Shown here: positions 12,614-24,188 of the stretch, in pieces
Numbering within the stretch: position 1 is the stretch's first letter
Layout: the number at the start of each line of letters is the position of its first letter
Origin: Inia geoffrensis
Lineage: Eukaryota > Chordata > Mammalia > Artiodactyla > Iniidae
Assembly: GCA_036417435.1 (NCBI GenBank)
Contig: CM070915.1
Location: forward strand, 80,787,799-80,851,798
Reading direction: 5' to 3'
DNA length: 64,000 nucleotides
Made by a program: the position numbers and the translations under genes
Notes under the pieces: generated by a model
The model's input: only the letters and a program-made list of their open reading frames with translations
What the model was told of the DNA's origin: nothing
Databases searched by the model: none

Positions 12614-14460
12614 AATGGGGATTGATTAGGGTACAGGTTAGGGTACGGCAATGGTTTAGGATTAGCCTACGTTAGAGGGCATGGGCTAGTGTTGATGTAT
12701 TGGTTAAAATTAAGCCACGGGTGAGGGTAAAGTTTCGGGTGCGTGTCAGGGTTAGATTTCAGGTTAGGGATAGGGTTAGGGAATGGAGAGGGATTAGGGT
12801 ACAGGTTAGGGTACGGCTGCGGTTTAGGGTTAGCGTACGTGTGAGGGCAGGAGTTAGTGTTAGTGTCCTGGTTAAGATTAGGTCACGGGTGAGGGTAAGG
12901 TTTCACGTCAGGGCCAGGTTTAGGATTCGGGTTAGGGTTAGGGTTAGGGAATTGGGAGGGATTAGGGTACAGTTTAGGGTACAACAACGGTTAAGGGTTA
13001 GCGTACGTGTGAGGGCACGAGTCAGTGTTGGTGTCCTTGTTAAGATTAGGGCGCGGGTGAGGGTAATGTTTCGGGTGAGGGTCAGGGATAGAATTCGGGT
13101 TAGGGTTAGGGTTAGGGAATGGGGAGATATTAAGGCACAGTTTAGGATACGACAATCCTTAAGGTTTAGCATACGTGTGAGGTCACTAATTAGTGTTAGT
13201 GTACTGGTTACGATATGGGCACGGGTGAGAGTAAGGCCTCGGAAGAAGGTCACGTTAAGGGTTAGGGTTAGGGTTAGTGTTAGGGAATGGGGATTGATTA
13301 GGGTACATGTTAGGGTACGGGAATGGTTTAGGGTTAGCCTACGTTAGAAGGCATGGGTTTGTGTTGATGTACTCGTTAAAATTAGGAGATGCGTGAGGGT
13401 AAAGTTTCGGGTGAGTTTCATGGTTAGGTTTCAGGTTAGGGATAGGGTTAGGGAATGGAGAGGGATTAGGGTACAGGTTAGAGTACCGTTGCGGTTTAGT
13501 ATTAGCGTACGTGTGATGGCACGAGTTAGTGTTGGTGTCTTGGTTAAGATTAGGGCGCGGGTGAGGGTAAGGCTTAGGGTGAGGTTCAGGGTTAGGATTC
13601 GGGTTAGGGGTAGGGTTAAGGAATGGGGAGGGATTAGGGTACAGGTTAGGATACGACAATGCTTAAGGGTTAGCGTAAGTGTGAGGGCACGAGTTAGTGT
13701 TGGTGTCCTGGTTAAGACAAGGGCACCGCTGAGGGTAAGCCCTCGGAAAAGGGTCACGTTCAGGGTTTCGGTTAGGGTTAGGGTTAGGGAATGGGGAGGG
13801 ATTAGGGTACAGGAAAGGGTACGACAACGCTTAAGTGTTAGCGTACGTTTGAGGGCAGGAGTTAGTGTTTGTGTACTGGTTAAGGTTAGGGCATGGGTTA
13901 GGGTAGGGCATCGGAAGAGGGTCAGTTTATGGATCGGGTTAGGTTTAGGGTTAGGGAATGGGGAGGGATTAGGGTACAATTTAGGGTACGACAACGCTTA
14001 TGGTTTAGCGTACGTGTGAAGGCACGAGTTAGTGTTGGTGTCCTGGTTAAGATTAGGGCACGGGTGAGAGCAAGGCTTTGGGTGAGGGTCAGGGGTAGGT
14101 TTCAGGTTAGGATTAGGGTTAGGGAATGGAGAGGGATTAGGGTACAATTTAGGGTACGACAACGCTTAAGGTTTAGCGTACGTGTGAAGGCACGAGTTAG
14201 TGTTGGTGTCCTGGTTAAGATTAGGGCCCGGGTGAGGGTAAGGTTTCGGGTGAGGGTCAGGGATAGAATTCGGGTTAGGGTTAGGGTTAGGGAATGGGGA
14301 GATATTAGGGGACAGTTTAGGGTACGGCAACGCTTAAGGTTTAGCGTACGTGTGAGGTCACTAGTTAGTGTTAGTGTACTGGTTACGATTAGGGCACGGG
14401 TGAGGGTAAGGCCTCGGAAGAGAGTTAAGTTAATGATTAGGGTTAGGGTTAGGGTTAGGG

Positions 14461-14964
14461 AATGGGGATTGATTAGAGTACAGGTTAGGGTACGGCAATG
14501 GCTTAGGGTTAGCCTACGTTAGAGGGCATGGGTTTGTGTTAATCTACTGGTTAAAATTAGGACACGGGTGAGGGTAAAGTTTCGCGTGAGTGTCAAGGTT
14601 ACGTTTCAGGTTAGGATTAGGGTTAGGGAATGGGGAGGTATTAGGGTACAGTTTAGGGTACCGCTGCAGTATAGTGTTAGCGTACGTGTGAGGGCACGAG
14701 TTAGTGTTGGTGTTTTGGTTAAGATTACGGCACGGGTGAGGGTAAGGCTTCGGGTGAGTGTCAGGGTTAGGATTCGGGTTAGGGTTAGGGTTAGGGAATG
14801 GGGAGGTATTAAGGTACAGTTTAGAGTACGACAACCCTTAAGGTTTAGCATACGTGTGAGGTCACTTGTTAGTGTTAGTGTACTGGTTACGATTAGGGCA
14901 CGGGTGAGGTTAAGTCCTCGGAAGCTGGTCACGTTAAGGGTTTCGGTTAGGGTTAGGGTTAGGG
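14461..14964 (+). repeat. Domain II trimer a-b-h, tandem pair, first
   Basis: Monomers start at 14461, 14629 and 14797. It is followed directly by a second trimer of the same order. Confidence 0.6.
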
Positions 14965-15468
14965 AATGGGGATTGATTAGGGTACAGGTTAGGTTACGGA
15001 AATGGTTTACGGTTAGCCTACGTTAGAGGGCATGGGATAGTGTTGATGTACTGGTTAAAATTAGGACACGGGTGAGGGTAAAGTTTCGGGTGAGTGTCAG
15101 GGTTAGGTTTCAGTTTAGGGTTAGGGTTAGGGAATGGAGAGGGATTAGGGTACAGGTTAGGGTACGGCTGCGGTTTAGGGTTAGCGTGTGTGTGAGGGTA
15201 CGATTTAGTGTTGGTGTCCTGGTTAAGATTAGGGCACGGGTGAGTGTAGGGTTTCGGGTGAGTTTCAGGGTTAGGATTCGGGTTAGGGTTAGGGTTAGGG
15301 AATGAAGAGGGATTAGGGTACAGGTTAGGGTACGACAAGGTTTAAGGTTTAGCATACGTGTGAGGTCACTAGTTAGTGTTAGTGTACTGGTTATGATTAG
15401 GGCAAGCGTGAGGGTAAGTCCTCGGAAGAGGGTCACGTTAAGGGTTTGGGATAGGGTTAGGGTTAGCG
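14965..15468 (+). repeat. Domain II trimer a-b-h, tandem pair, second
   Basis: Monomers start at 14965, 15133 and 15301. The third monomer has a c-type head and an h-type tail (GAGGTCACTAGTTAG), so it is a hybrid. A further a-b pair follows at 15469. Confidence 0.6.
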
Positions 15469-17699
15469 AATGGGGGTTGATTAGGGTACAGGTTAGGGTA
15501 CGGCAATGGCTTAGGGTTAGCCTACGTTAGAGGGCATGGGTTAGTGTTGATGTACTGGTTAATATTAGGACACGGGTGAGGGTAAAGTTTCGGGTGAGTG
15601 TCAGGGTTAGGTTTCAGGTTAGGGTTAGGGTTAGGGAATGGAGAGGGATTAGGGTACAGGTTAGAATACGGCTGCGGTTTAGGGTTAGCGTACGTCTGAG
15701 GGCACGAGTTAGTGTTCGTGTCTTGGTTAAGATTAGGGCATTGGTGAGGGTAAGGCTTCGGGTGAGGGTCCGGGTTAGGATTCGGGTTAGGGTTAGGGTT
15801 AGGGAATCGGGAGGGATTAGGGTACAGTTTAGGGTACGACAACGCTTAAGGTTTAGCGTACGTGTGAGGGCACGAGTTAGTGTTGTTGTCCTGGTTAAGA
15901 TTAGGGCACGGGTGAGGGCAAGTTTTTGGTTGAGGGTCAGGGATAGAACTCGGGTTAGGTTTAGGGTTAGGTAATGTAGAGGGATTAGGGTATAGGTTAG
16001 GGTACGACAATGCTTAAGGGTTAGCGTAAGTGTGAGAGCATGAGTTAGTGTTGGTGTCCTGGTTAAGACAAGGGGACCGATGAGGGTAAGGCCTCGGAAA
16101 AGGGTCACGTTCAGGGATTCGTTTAGGGTTAGGGTTAGGGAATGGGGAGGGATTAGGGTACAGGATAGGGTACGACAACGCTTAAGGGTTAGCGTACTTT
16201 TGAGGGCAGGAGTTAGTGTTTGTGTACTGGTTAAATTAGGGCATGCGTTAGGGTAGGGCATCGGAAGAGGGTCAGGTTTAGGGATCGGGTTAGGGTTCGG
16301 GTTAGGGAATTGGGAGGCATTAGGGTACAGTTTAGGGTACGACAATGCTTAAGGGTTAGCGTACCTGTGAGGGCACGAGTTAGTGTTGGTGTCCTGCTTA
16401 AGATTAGGGCACGGGTGAGGGTAAGGTTTCGGGTGAGGGTCAGGGATAGAATTCGGGTTAGGGTTAGGGTTAGGGGATGGAGAGATATTAGGGCACAGTT
16501 TAGGGTACGACAACACTTAAATTTTTGCGTACGAGTGAGGTCACTAGTTAGTGTTAGTGTACTGGTTACGATTTGGGCACGGGTGAGCGTAAGTCCTCGG
16601 AAGAGGGTCACGTTAAGGGTTTGGGTTAGGGTTAGGGTTAGGGAATGGGGATTGATTATGGTAGAGGTTAGGGTACGACAATGGTTTACGGTTAGCCTAC
16701 GTTAGAGGGCATGTATTAGTGTTGATGTACTGGTTACAATTAGGACACGGGTGAGGGTAAAGTTTCGGGTGAGTGTCATGGTTAGGTTGCAGGTTAGGGT
16801 TAGGGTTAGGGAATGGAGAGGGATTAGAGTACAGGTTAGGGTACGGCTGCGGTTTAGGGTTAGCGTACATGTGATGGCACAAGTTAGTGTTGGTGTCCTG
16901 GTAAAATTAGGGGACGGGTGATGGTAAGGCTTCGGGCGCGGGTCAGGGTTAGGATTCGGGTTAGGGTTACGGTTAGGGAATGGAGAGGGATTAGGGTACA
17001 GGTTAGGGTATGACAATGCTTAAGGTTTAGCATAAGTGTGAGGGCACGAGTTAGTGTTGGTGTCCTGGTTAAGACAAGGGCACCGATGAGGGTAAGGCCT
17101 CGGAAAAGGGTCACGTTCAGGGTTTATGTTAGGGTTAGGGTTAGGGAATGGGGAGATATTAGGGTACAGAATAGGGTACGACAACACTTAAGGGTTAGCC
17201 TACGTTTGAGGGCACGAGTTAGTGTTTGTGTACTGGTTAAGATTAGGGCATGGGTTAGGTTAGGGCTTCGGAAGAGGATCAGGTTTAGGGATGGGGTTAG
17301 GGTTAGGGTTAGGCAATCGGGGGGATTAGGGAACAGGGTATGGCACGGCAACGGTTTAGTGTTAGCCTACATTGGAGTGCATGAGCTAGTGTTGATGGAG
17401 TGTTTAAAATTAGGACACGGGTGAGGGTAAATCCTCGGGTGAGTGTCAGGGTTAGGGTTCGGGTTAGGTTTAGGGTTAGGGAATGGAGAGGGATTAGGGT
17501 ACAGGTTAGGGTACGGCTGCGGTTTAGGGTTAGCATACGTGTGAGGGCACGGTTTAGTGATGGTATATTGGTTAAGATTAGGTCACAAGTGAGGGTAAGG
17601 CTTAGGGTGAGGCTCAGGGTTAGGATTCGGGTTAGGGTTAGGGTATGGGGAGGGATTAGGGTACAGGTTAGGGTACGACAATTTTTAAGGGTTAGCGTA

Positions 17700-19330
17700 C
17701 GTTTGAGGGCACGAGTTAGTGTTGGTGTACTGGTTAAGATTAGGTCACGGGTGAGGGTAAGGCTTCTGGTGAGGATCAGGGTTAGGATTCGGGTTAGGGT
17801 TAAGGTTTGGGAATGGGGAGGGATTAGGGCCCAGTTCACAGTATGACAATGCTTAAGGGTTAGCGTACGTGAGAGGGCACGAGTTAGTGTTGGTGTACTG
17901 GTTAGGATTAAGGCACGGGTGAGGTTAAGGCTTCGGGTGAGAGTCATGGTTAGGATTTGGGTTATGGTTAGGCTTAGGGAATGGGGAGGGATTAGGGTAC
18001 AGTTTAGGGTACGACAGAGCTTAAGGGTTAGCGTACGTGCGAGGGCACGATTTAGTGTTGGTGTACTGGTTAAGATTAGGGCATGGGTGAGGTTAAGGCT
18101 TCGGGTGAGGGTCTGGCTTAGGGTTCGGGTTAGGGTTAGGGTTAGGGAATGGAGAGTGTTTAGGGTACAGGTTAGGGTACGAGAACGGTTAAGGGTTAGC
18201 GTGCGTGTGAGGGCACGAGTTAGTGTTGGTGTCCTGTTTAAGATTAGGGCACGGGTGAGGGTAAGGCTTCGGGTGATAGTCAATGTTAGGATTCGGGTTA
18301 GGGTTAGGGTCAGGAAATGGGGAGGTTAGGGTTAGGGTTTGGGTTAGGGTTAGGGTTAGGGAATGGAGAGTGTTTAGGGTACAGGTTAGGGTACGACAAC
18401 GGTTAAGGTTTAGCTTACGTGTGAGGGCACTAGTTAGTGTTAGTGTACTGGTTACGATTAGGGCACGGGTTAGGGTGAGGCTTTGGAAGTGTGTCATGTT
18501 TATGTTTTGGATTAGGGATAGTGTTAGGGAATGGGGAGGGTTTAGGGTACAGGTTAGTGTACGACCACGCTTAAGGGTTAGGGTACGTGTGAGGGCACGA
18601 GTTAGTGTTGGTTTACTGGTTAAGATTAGGGCACGGGTGAGGATAAGGCTACGGGTGAGGGACAGGATTAGTGACCGGTTTAGGGTTAGGGTTCAGCAAT
18701 GGGGAGGGATTAGGGTACAGATTATCGTACGGCAACGGTTTTGGGCTTGCCTACACTGGACGGCATGGGTTAGTGTTGGTGTACTGGTTAAGACTATGTC
18801 ACGGGTGAGGGTAAGGCTTTTGGTGAGAGTCAGGGTTAGGACTTGGGTTAGAGTTAGGGTTAGGGAATGGGGAGGGATTAGGGTATAGTTTAGGGTATGG
18901 AAACGGTTTAGGATTAGCCTACGTTGGTGGGCATGGGTTAGTGTTGATGTACTGGTTAAAATTAGGACATGGGTGAGGGTAAAGTTTCAGATGAGTGTCA
19001 GGGTTAGGGTTCGGGTTCGGTTTAGGGTTAGGGATTGGAGAGGGATTAGGGTACAGGTTATGGTACGACAACACTTAAGGGGTAATGTACGTGTGAGGGC
19101 ACGGTGTAGTGTTGGTGTAATAGTTAAGTTTACATCACGGGTGAGGGTAAGGCTTCGGGTGAGGGTCAGGGTTAGGATTTGGGTTAGGGTTAGGGTTAGG
19201 GAATGGGGAGGGATTTGGTTACAGGTTAGGGTACGACAACGCTTAAGCGTTAGCGTACGTGTGAGGGCATGAGTTAGTGTTGGTGTAATGGTTAAGATTA
19301 GGCCACGGGTGAGGATAAGGCTTCGGGTGA
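17700..19330 (+). repeat. Domain III duplication, copy 1 (about 1.63 kb)
   Basis: Matches about 19930-21555 at an offset of 2230 bp, falling to 2223 bp through small indels. Shared rare variants include GACAGAGCTTAAGGG, GTTAAGACTATGTCA, GGTTTTGGG followed by TTGCCTACA, and GTAATAGTTAAGTTTACATC. Divergence is a few percent by eye. Confidence 0.65.
18316..18361 (+). repeat. Truncated monomer (46 bp)
   Basis: Two AATGG-type landmarks are only 46 bp apart: GGAAATGGGGAGG runs straight into a TTAGGG-like run and then into GGAATGGAGAG. About 122 bp of a monomer is missing. 46 is not a multiple of 6, so hexamer phase is lost here. Confidence 0.65.
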
Positions 19331-19929
19331 GGGACAGGATTAGCGATCGGGATAGGGTTAGGTTTGGGCAATGGGGAAGGATTAGGGTACAGGTTAGGGT
19401 ACGGCAACGTTTTAGGGTTAGCCTACGTTGGTGGGCATTGTTTAGTGTTGATGTACTGGTTAAAATTAGGACACAGGTGAGGGTAAAGCTTCGGGTGAGT
19501 GTCAGGGTTAGGGTTCGGGTTTGGGTTAGGGTTAAGGAATGGAGAGGGATTAGCGTACAGGTTAGGGTATGGCTGTGGTTTAGGGTTAGCGTACATGTGA
19601 GGGCATGGTTGAGTTTTGGTGTACTGGTTAAGATTAGGGCACGGGTGAGGGTAAGGCTTCTGGTGAGGGTCAGGGTTAGGATTCGGGTTAGGGTTAGGGT
19701 TAGGGAATGGGGAGGGATTAGGGTCCAGTTCGTGGTATGACAATGCTTAAGGGTTAGCGTACGTGTGAGGGCATGAGTTAGTGTTGGTGTACTGGTTAAG
19801 ATTAGGGCGCGGGTGAGGGTAAGGCTTCGGGTGAGGGTCTGGGTTATGTTGAGGTTTAGGGTTAGGGTTAGGGAATGGAGAGTGTTTAGGGTTCAGGTTA
19901 GTGTACGACAACGGTTAAGGGTTAGCGTA

Positions 19930-21555
19930 CGTGTGAGGGCACGAGTTAGTGTTGGTGTACTGGATAAGATTAGGTCACGGGTGAGGGTAAGGCTTCTGCT
20001 GAGGATCAGGGTTAGGATTCGGGTTAGGGTTAGTGTTAGGGAATGGGGAGGGATTAGGGTCCAGTTCACGGTATGACAACGCTTAAGGGTTAGCGTACGT
20101 GTGAGGTCGCGAGTTAATGTTGGTGTACTCGTTAGGATTAAGGCATGGGTGAGGGTAAGGCTTCGGGTGAGAGTCATGGTTAGGATTCGGGTTAGGGTTA
20201 GGGTTAGGGAATGGGGAGGGATTAGGGTACAGTTTAGGGTACGACAGAGCTTAAGGGTTAGCGTACGTGCGAGGGCACGATTTAGTGTTGGTGTACTGGT
20301 TAAGTTAGGGCAAGCGTGAGGGTAAGGCTTCGGGTGAGGGTCTGGCTTAGGGTTCGGGTTAGGGTTAGGGTTAGGGAATGGAGAGTGTTTAGGGTACAGG
20401 TTAGGGTACGAGAGCGGTTAAGGCTTAGCGTACGTGTGAGGGCACGAGTTAGTGTTGGTGTCCTGGTTAAGATTAGGGCACGGGTGAGGGTAAGGCTTCG
20501 GGTGACAGTCAATGTTAGGATTCGGGTTAGGGTTAGGGTCAGGGAATTGGGTGGTTAGGGTTAGGGTTAGGGTTAGGGTTAGGGAATGGAGAGTGTTTAG
20601 GGTACAGGTTAGGGCACGCCAACGGTTAAGGTTTAGCTTACGTGTGAGGGCACTAGTTAGTGTTAGTGTACTGGTTACGATTAGGGCGCGGGTTAGGGTA
20701 AGGCTTTGGAAGTGTGTCACGTTTATGTTTTGGATTAGGGATAGTGTTAGGGAATGGGGAGGGTTTAGGGTACAGGTTAGGGTACGACAACGCTTAAGGG
20801 TTAGCGTACGTGTGAGGGCACGAGTTAGTGTTGGTGTCCTGGTTAAGATTAGGGCACGGGTGAGGATAAGGCTACGGGTGAGGGACAGGATTAGGGACCG
20901 GCTTAGGGTTAGGGTTCAGCAATGGGGAGGGATTAGGGTACAGATTATGGTACGGCAACGGTTTTGGGTTTGCCTACATTGGAGGGCATGGGTTAGTGTT
21001 GGTGTACTGGTTAAGACTATGTCATGGGTGAGGGTAAGGCTTTTGGTGAGAGTCAGGGTTAGGACTTGGGTTAGGGTTAGGGTTAGGGAATGGGGAGGGA
21101 TTAGGGTATAGTTTAGGGTATGGAAACGGTTTAGGATTAGCCTACGTTGGAGGGCATGGGTTAGTGTTGATGTACTGGTTAAAATTAGGACACGGGTTAG
21201 GGTAAAGTTTCGGATGAGTGTCAGGGTTAGGTTTCGGGTTCGGGTTAGGGTTAGGGATTGGACAGGGATTAGGGTACAGGTTACGGTACGACAACACTTA
21301 AGGGGTAACGTAGGTGTGAGGGCACGGTGTAGTGTTGGTGTAATAGTTAAGTTTACATCACGGGTGAGGGTAAGGCTTCGGGTGAGGGTCAGGGTTAGGA
21401 TTCGGGTTAGGGTTAGGGTTAGGGAATGGGGAGGGATTAGGGTACAGGTTAGGGTACGAGAACGCTTAAGGATTAGCGTACGTGTGAGGGCATGAGTTAG
21501 TGTTGGTGTAATGGTTAAGATTAGGGCACGGGTGAGGATAAGGCTCGGGTGAGGG
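19930..21555 (+). repeat. Domain III duplication, copy 2 (about 1.63 kb)
   Basis: Second copy of the segment at 17700-19330. It ends near 21590, where the next monomer is of a different class from that in copy 1. Confidence 0.65.
20545..20584 (+). repeat. Truncated monomer (40 bp), sister of the one at 18316
   Basis: Same truncation as at 18316 but 6 bp shorter, and its tail has become a perfect run of five TTAGGG (20555-20584). The truncation therefore predates the duplication, and the run lost one hexamer and was cleaned up in one copy. Confidence 0.65.
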
Positions 21556-23102
21556 ACAGGGTTAGGGACCGGGTTAGGTTTAGGGTTCGGCAATGGGGAG
21601 GGATTAGGGTACAAGTTAGGGTACGGCAATGGTGTAGGGTTAACCTACGTTGGAGGGCATGGATTAGTGTTGGTGTACTGGTTAAGATTATGTCACGGGT
21701 GAGGGTAAGGATTTTGGTGAGAGTCAGGCTTAGGATTCGGGTTGGGGTTAGGGTTAGGGAATGGGGAGGGATTAGGGTATAGTTTAGGGTATGGAAACGG
21801 TTTTGGATTAGCCTACGTTGGAGGGCATGGGTTAGTGTTGATGTACTGGTTTAAATTAGGACATGGGTGAGGGTAAAGTTTCGGGTGAGTGCCAGGGATA
21901 GGGTTCGGGTTAGGGTTAGGGTTAGGGAATGGAGAGGGATTAGGGGACAGGTTAGGGTACGACAATGCTTAAGGGTTAGCATACGTGTGAGGTCAGGAGT
22001 TAGTGTTGCTATACTGGTTAAGATTAGGGCACGAGTGAGGGTACGTCTTCGGGTGAGGGACAGGATTAGGGATCGGGTTAGGGTTAGGGTTGGGCAATGG
22101 GGAGGGATTAGGGTACAGGTTAGGGTACGCAACGTTTTAGGGTTAGCCTACATTGGAGGGCATGGTTTAGTTTTGATGTACTGGTGAAAATTAGGACACA
22201 GGGGTGGGTAAAGCTTTGTGTGAGTGTCAGGGTTAGGGTTCGGGTTCGGGTTAGGGTTAGGGAATCGAGAGGCATTAGGGTACAGGTTAGGGTACAGCTG
22301 TGATTTAGGGTTAGCGTACGTGTGAGGGCACGGTTTAGTTTTGGTTTACTGTTTAAGATTAAGGCACGGGTGAGGGTAAGGCTTCTGGTGAGGGTCACGG
22401 TTAGGATTCGGGTTAGGGTTAGGGTTAGGGAATGGGGAGGGATTAGGGTCCTGTTCACGGTATGACAACGCTTAAGGTTTAGCGTACGTGTGAGGGCCCT
22501 AGTTAGTGTTAGTGTACTGGTTACGATTAGGGCACGGGTGAGTGTAAGGCCTTGGAAGTGTGTCACGTTTATGGTTTGGGTTAGGGATAGTGTTAGGGAA
22601 TGGGGAGGGATTAGGGTACAGTTCATGGTATGACAACGCTTAAGGGTTAGCGTATGTGTGAGGGCACAAGTTAGTGTTGGTGTACTGGTTAAGATTAGGG
22701 CACGGGTGAGGGTAAGGCTTCGGGTGAGAGTCATGGTTAGGATTCGGGTTAGGGTTAGGGTTAGGGAATGGGGAGGGATTAGGGTACAGTTTAGGCGATG
22801 ACAGTGCTTAAGGTTTAGCGTACGTGTGAGGGCACGATTTAGTGTTGGTGTCCTGGTTAAGATTAGGGCACGGCTGAGGGTAAGGTTTCGGGTGAGGGTC
22901 TGGGTTAGGGTTCGTGTTAGGGTTAGGGTTAGGGAGTGGGGAGGGATTAGGGTACATGTTAGGGTACGACAACACTTAAGATTTAGCGTACTTGTGAGGG
23001 CACTAGTTAGTGTTAGTGTACTGGTTACGATTAGGGCACGGGTGAGGGTAAGGCTTTGGAAGTGTGTCACGTTTATGGTTTGGGTTAGGGATAGTGTTAC
23101 GG

Positions 23103-24188
23103 AATCGGGAGGGATTAGGGTACAGTTCATGGTATGACAACGCTTAAGGGTTAGCGTAAGTGAGAGGGCACGAGTTAGTTTTAATATACTGGTTACCATT
23201 AGGGAACGGGTGAGGGTAAGGCCTCAGAAGAGGGTCATGTTCAGGTTTTGGGTTAGGGTTAGTGTTAGAGAATGGGGAGAGATTAGGGTACAGTTTAGGA
23301 TATGACAACACTTAATGGGTCACGTACGTGTGAGACCACGAGTTAGTGTTGGTGTCCTGGTTAAGATTACGGCACGGGTGAAGGTAAGGCTTCGGCTGAG
23401 AGTCAGGGTTAAGGTTTGGGTTAGGGTTAGTGTTAGGGAATGGGGAGGTAGTAGGGTACAGTTTAAGGTACGACAACGCTTAAGGGTTAGCGTACTTGTG
23501 AGGGCACTAGTTAGTGTTGGTGTACTGATTAAGATTAGGGCACGGCTGATGGTAAGTCTTCGAGTGAGGGACAGGAATAGGGATCGGGTTAGGGTTAGTG
23601 CTAGGCAATTGGGAGGGATTAGGGTACAGTTTAGGGTAAGACAATGCTTAAGGGTTAGCGTACGTGTGAGGGCACGAGTTAGTGTTGGTGTAGTGGTTAA
23701 GATTAGTGCACGGGTGAGGGAAAGGCCTCGGAAGATGGTCAGGTTTAGGGTTTGGGTTAGAGTTAGGGTTAGGGAATGGGGAGGTATTAGGGTACAGGTT
23801 AGGGTATGGAAAGGGTTTAGGATTAGCGTTAGGGTTAGGGTTAGGGTTAGGGAATGGAGAGTGTTTAGCGTACAGTTTAGGTTACGACAACGGTTAAGGG
23901 TTAGCGTACGTGTGAGGGCACGAGTTAGTGTTGGTGTCCTGGTTAAGATTAGGGCACGGGTGAGGGTAAGGCTTCGGATGACAGTCAGTGTTAGGATTCG
24001 GGTTAGGGTTAGGGTTAGGGAATGGGGAGGGATTAGGGTACATTTTAGGTTACGACAACGCTTAAGGCTTAGCGTACGTTTGAGAGCACTAGTTAGTGTT
24101 AGTGTACTGGTTACGATTAGGGCACGGGTGAGGGTAAGGCTTTGGAAGTGTGTCACGTTTATGGTTTGGGTTAGGGATAGTGTTACGG
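23103..24188 (+). repeat. Domain III relative of the Domain I A/B blocks
   Basis: Monomers at 23103, 23271, 23439, 23607 and 23775 correspond in order to the last monomer of A/B, then the first, a GGTAGTAGGG second, the AATTGGGAGG fourth and the GGTATGGAAAGGG fifth monomer of A. After a truncated monomer come the GAGAGTGTTTAGCG and GTGTGTCACG monomers of B. It contains the CACGTACGTG palindrome at 23321. It is present once here and is diverged from all Domain I copies, so it may be close to the source of the Domain I amplification. Confidence 0.65.
23775..23852 (+). repeat. Truncated monomer (78 bp = 13 hexamers)
   Basis: The monomer is cut after AGGATTAGCG and continues directly into four perfect TTAGGG copies (23829-23852). 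Ninety bases, exactly 15 hexamers, are missing, so phase is kept. Confidence 0.65.

Larger units (their letters stand above)
8099..17313 (+). repeat. Domain II: heterogeneous array of monomer classes a-h
   Basis: About 55 monomers belonging to the classes that dominate Domain IV, but more diverged from one another and in changing order. Class marks: a GGGGATTGATTAG and GTTAAAATTAGGACACGG; b a GCTGCGGTTTAG-type head; c TTAAGACAAGGGCACCGATG; d GTTAGGGTAGGGCATC; f GACAGTGCTTAAGGG; g CAGGGATAGAATTCGG; h GAGGTCACTAGTTAG. Short indels that break the hexamer phase are more common here than in Domains I or IV. I read this domain as the older reservoir from which Domain IV was amplified. Confidence 0.7.
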
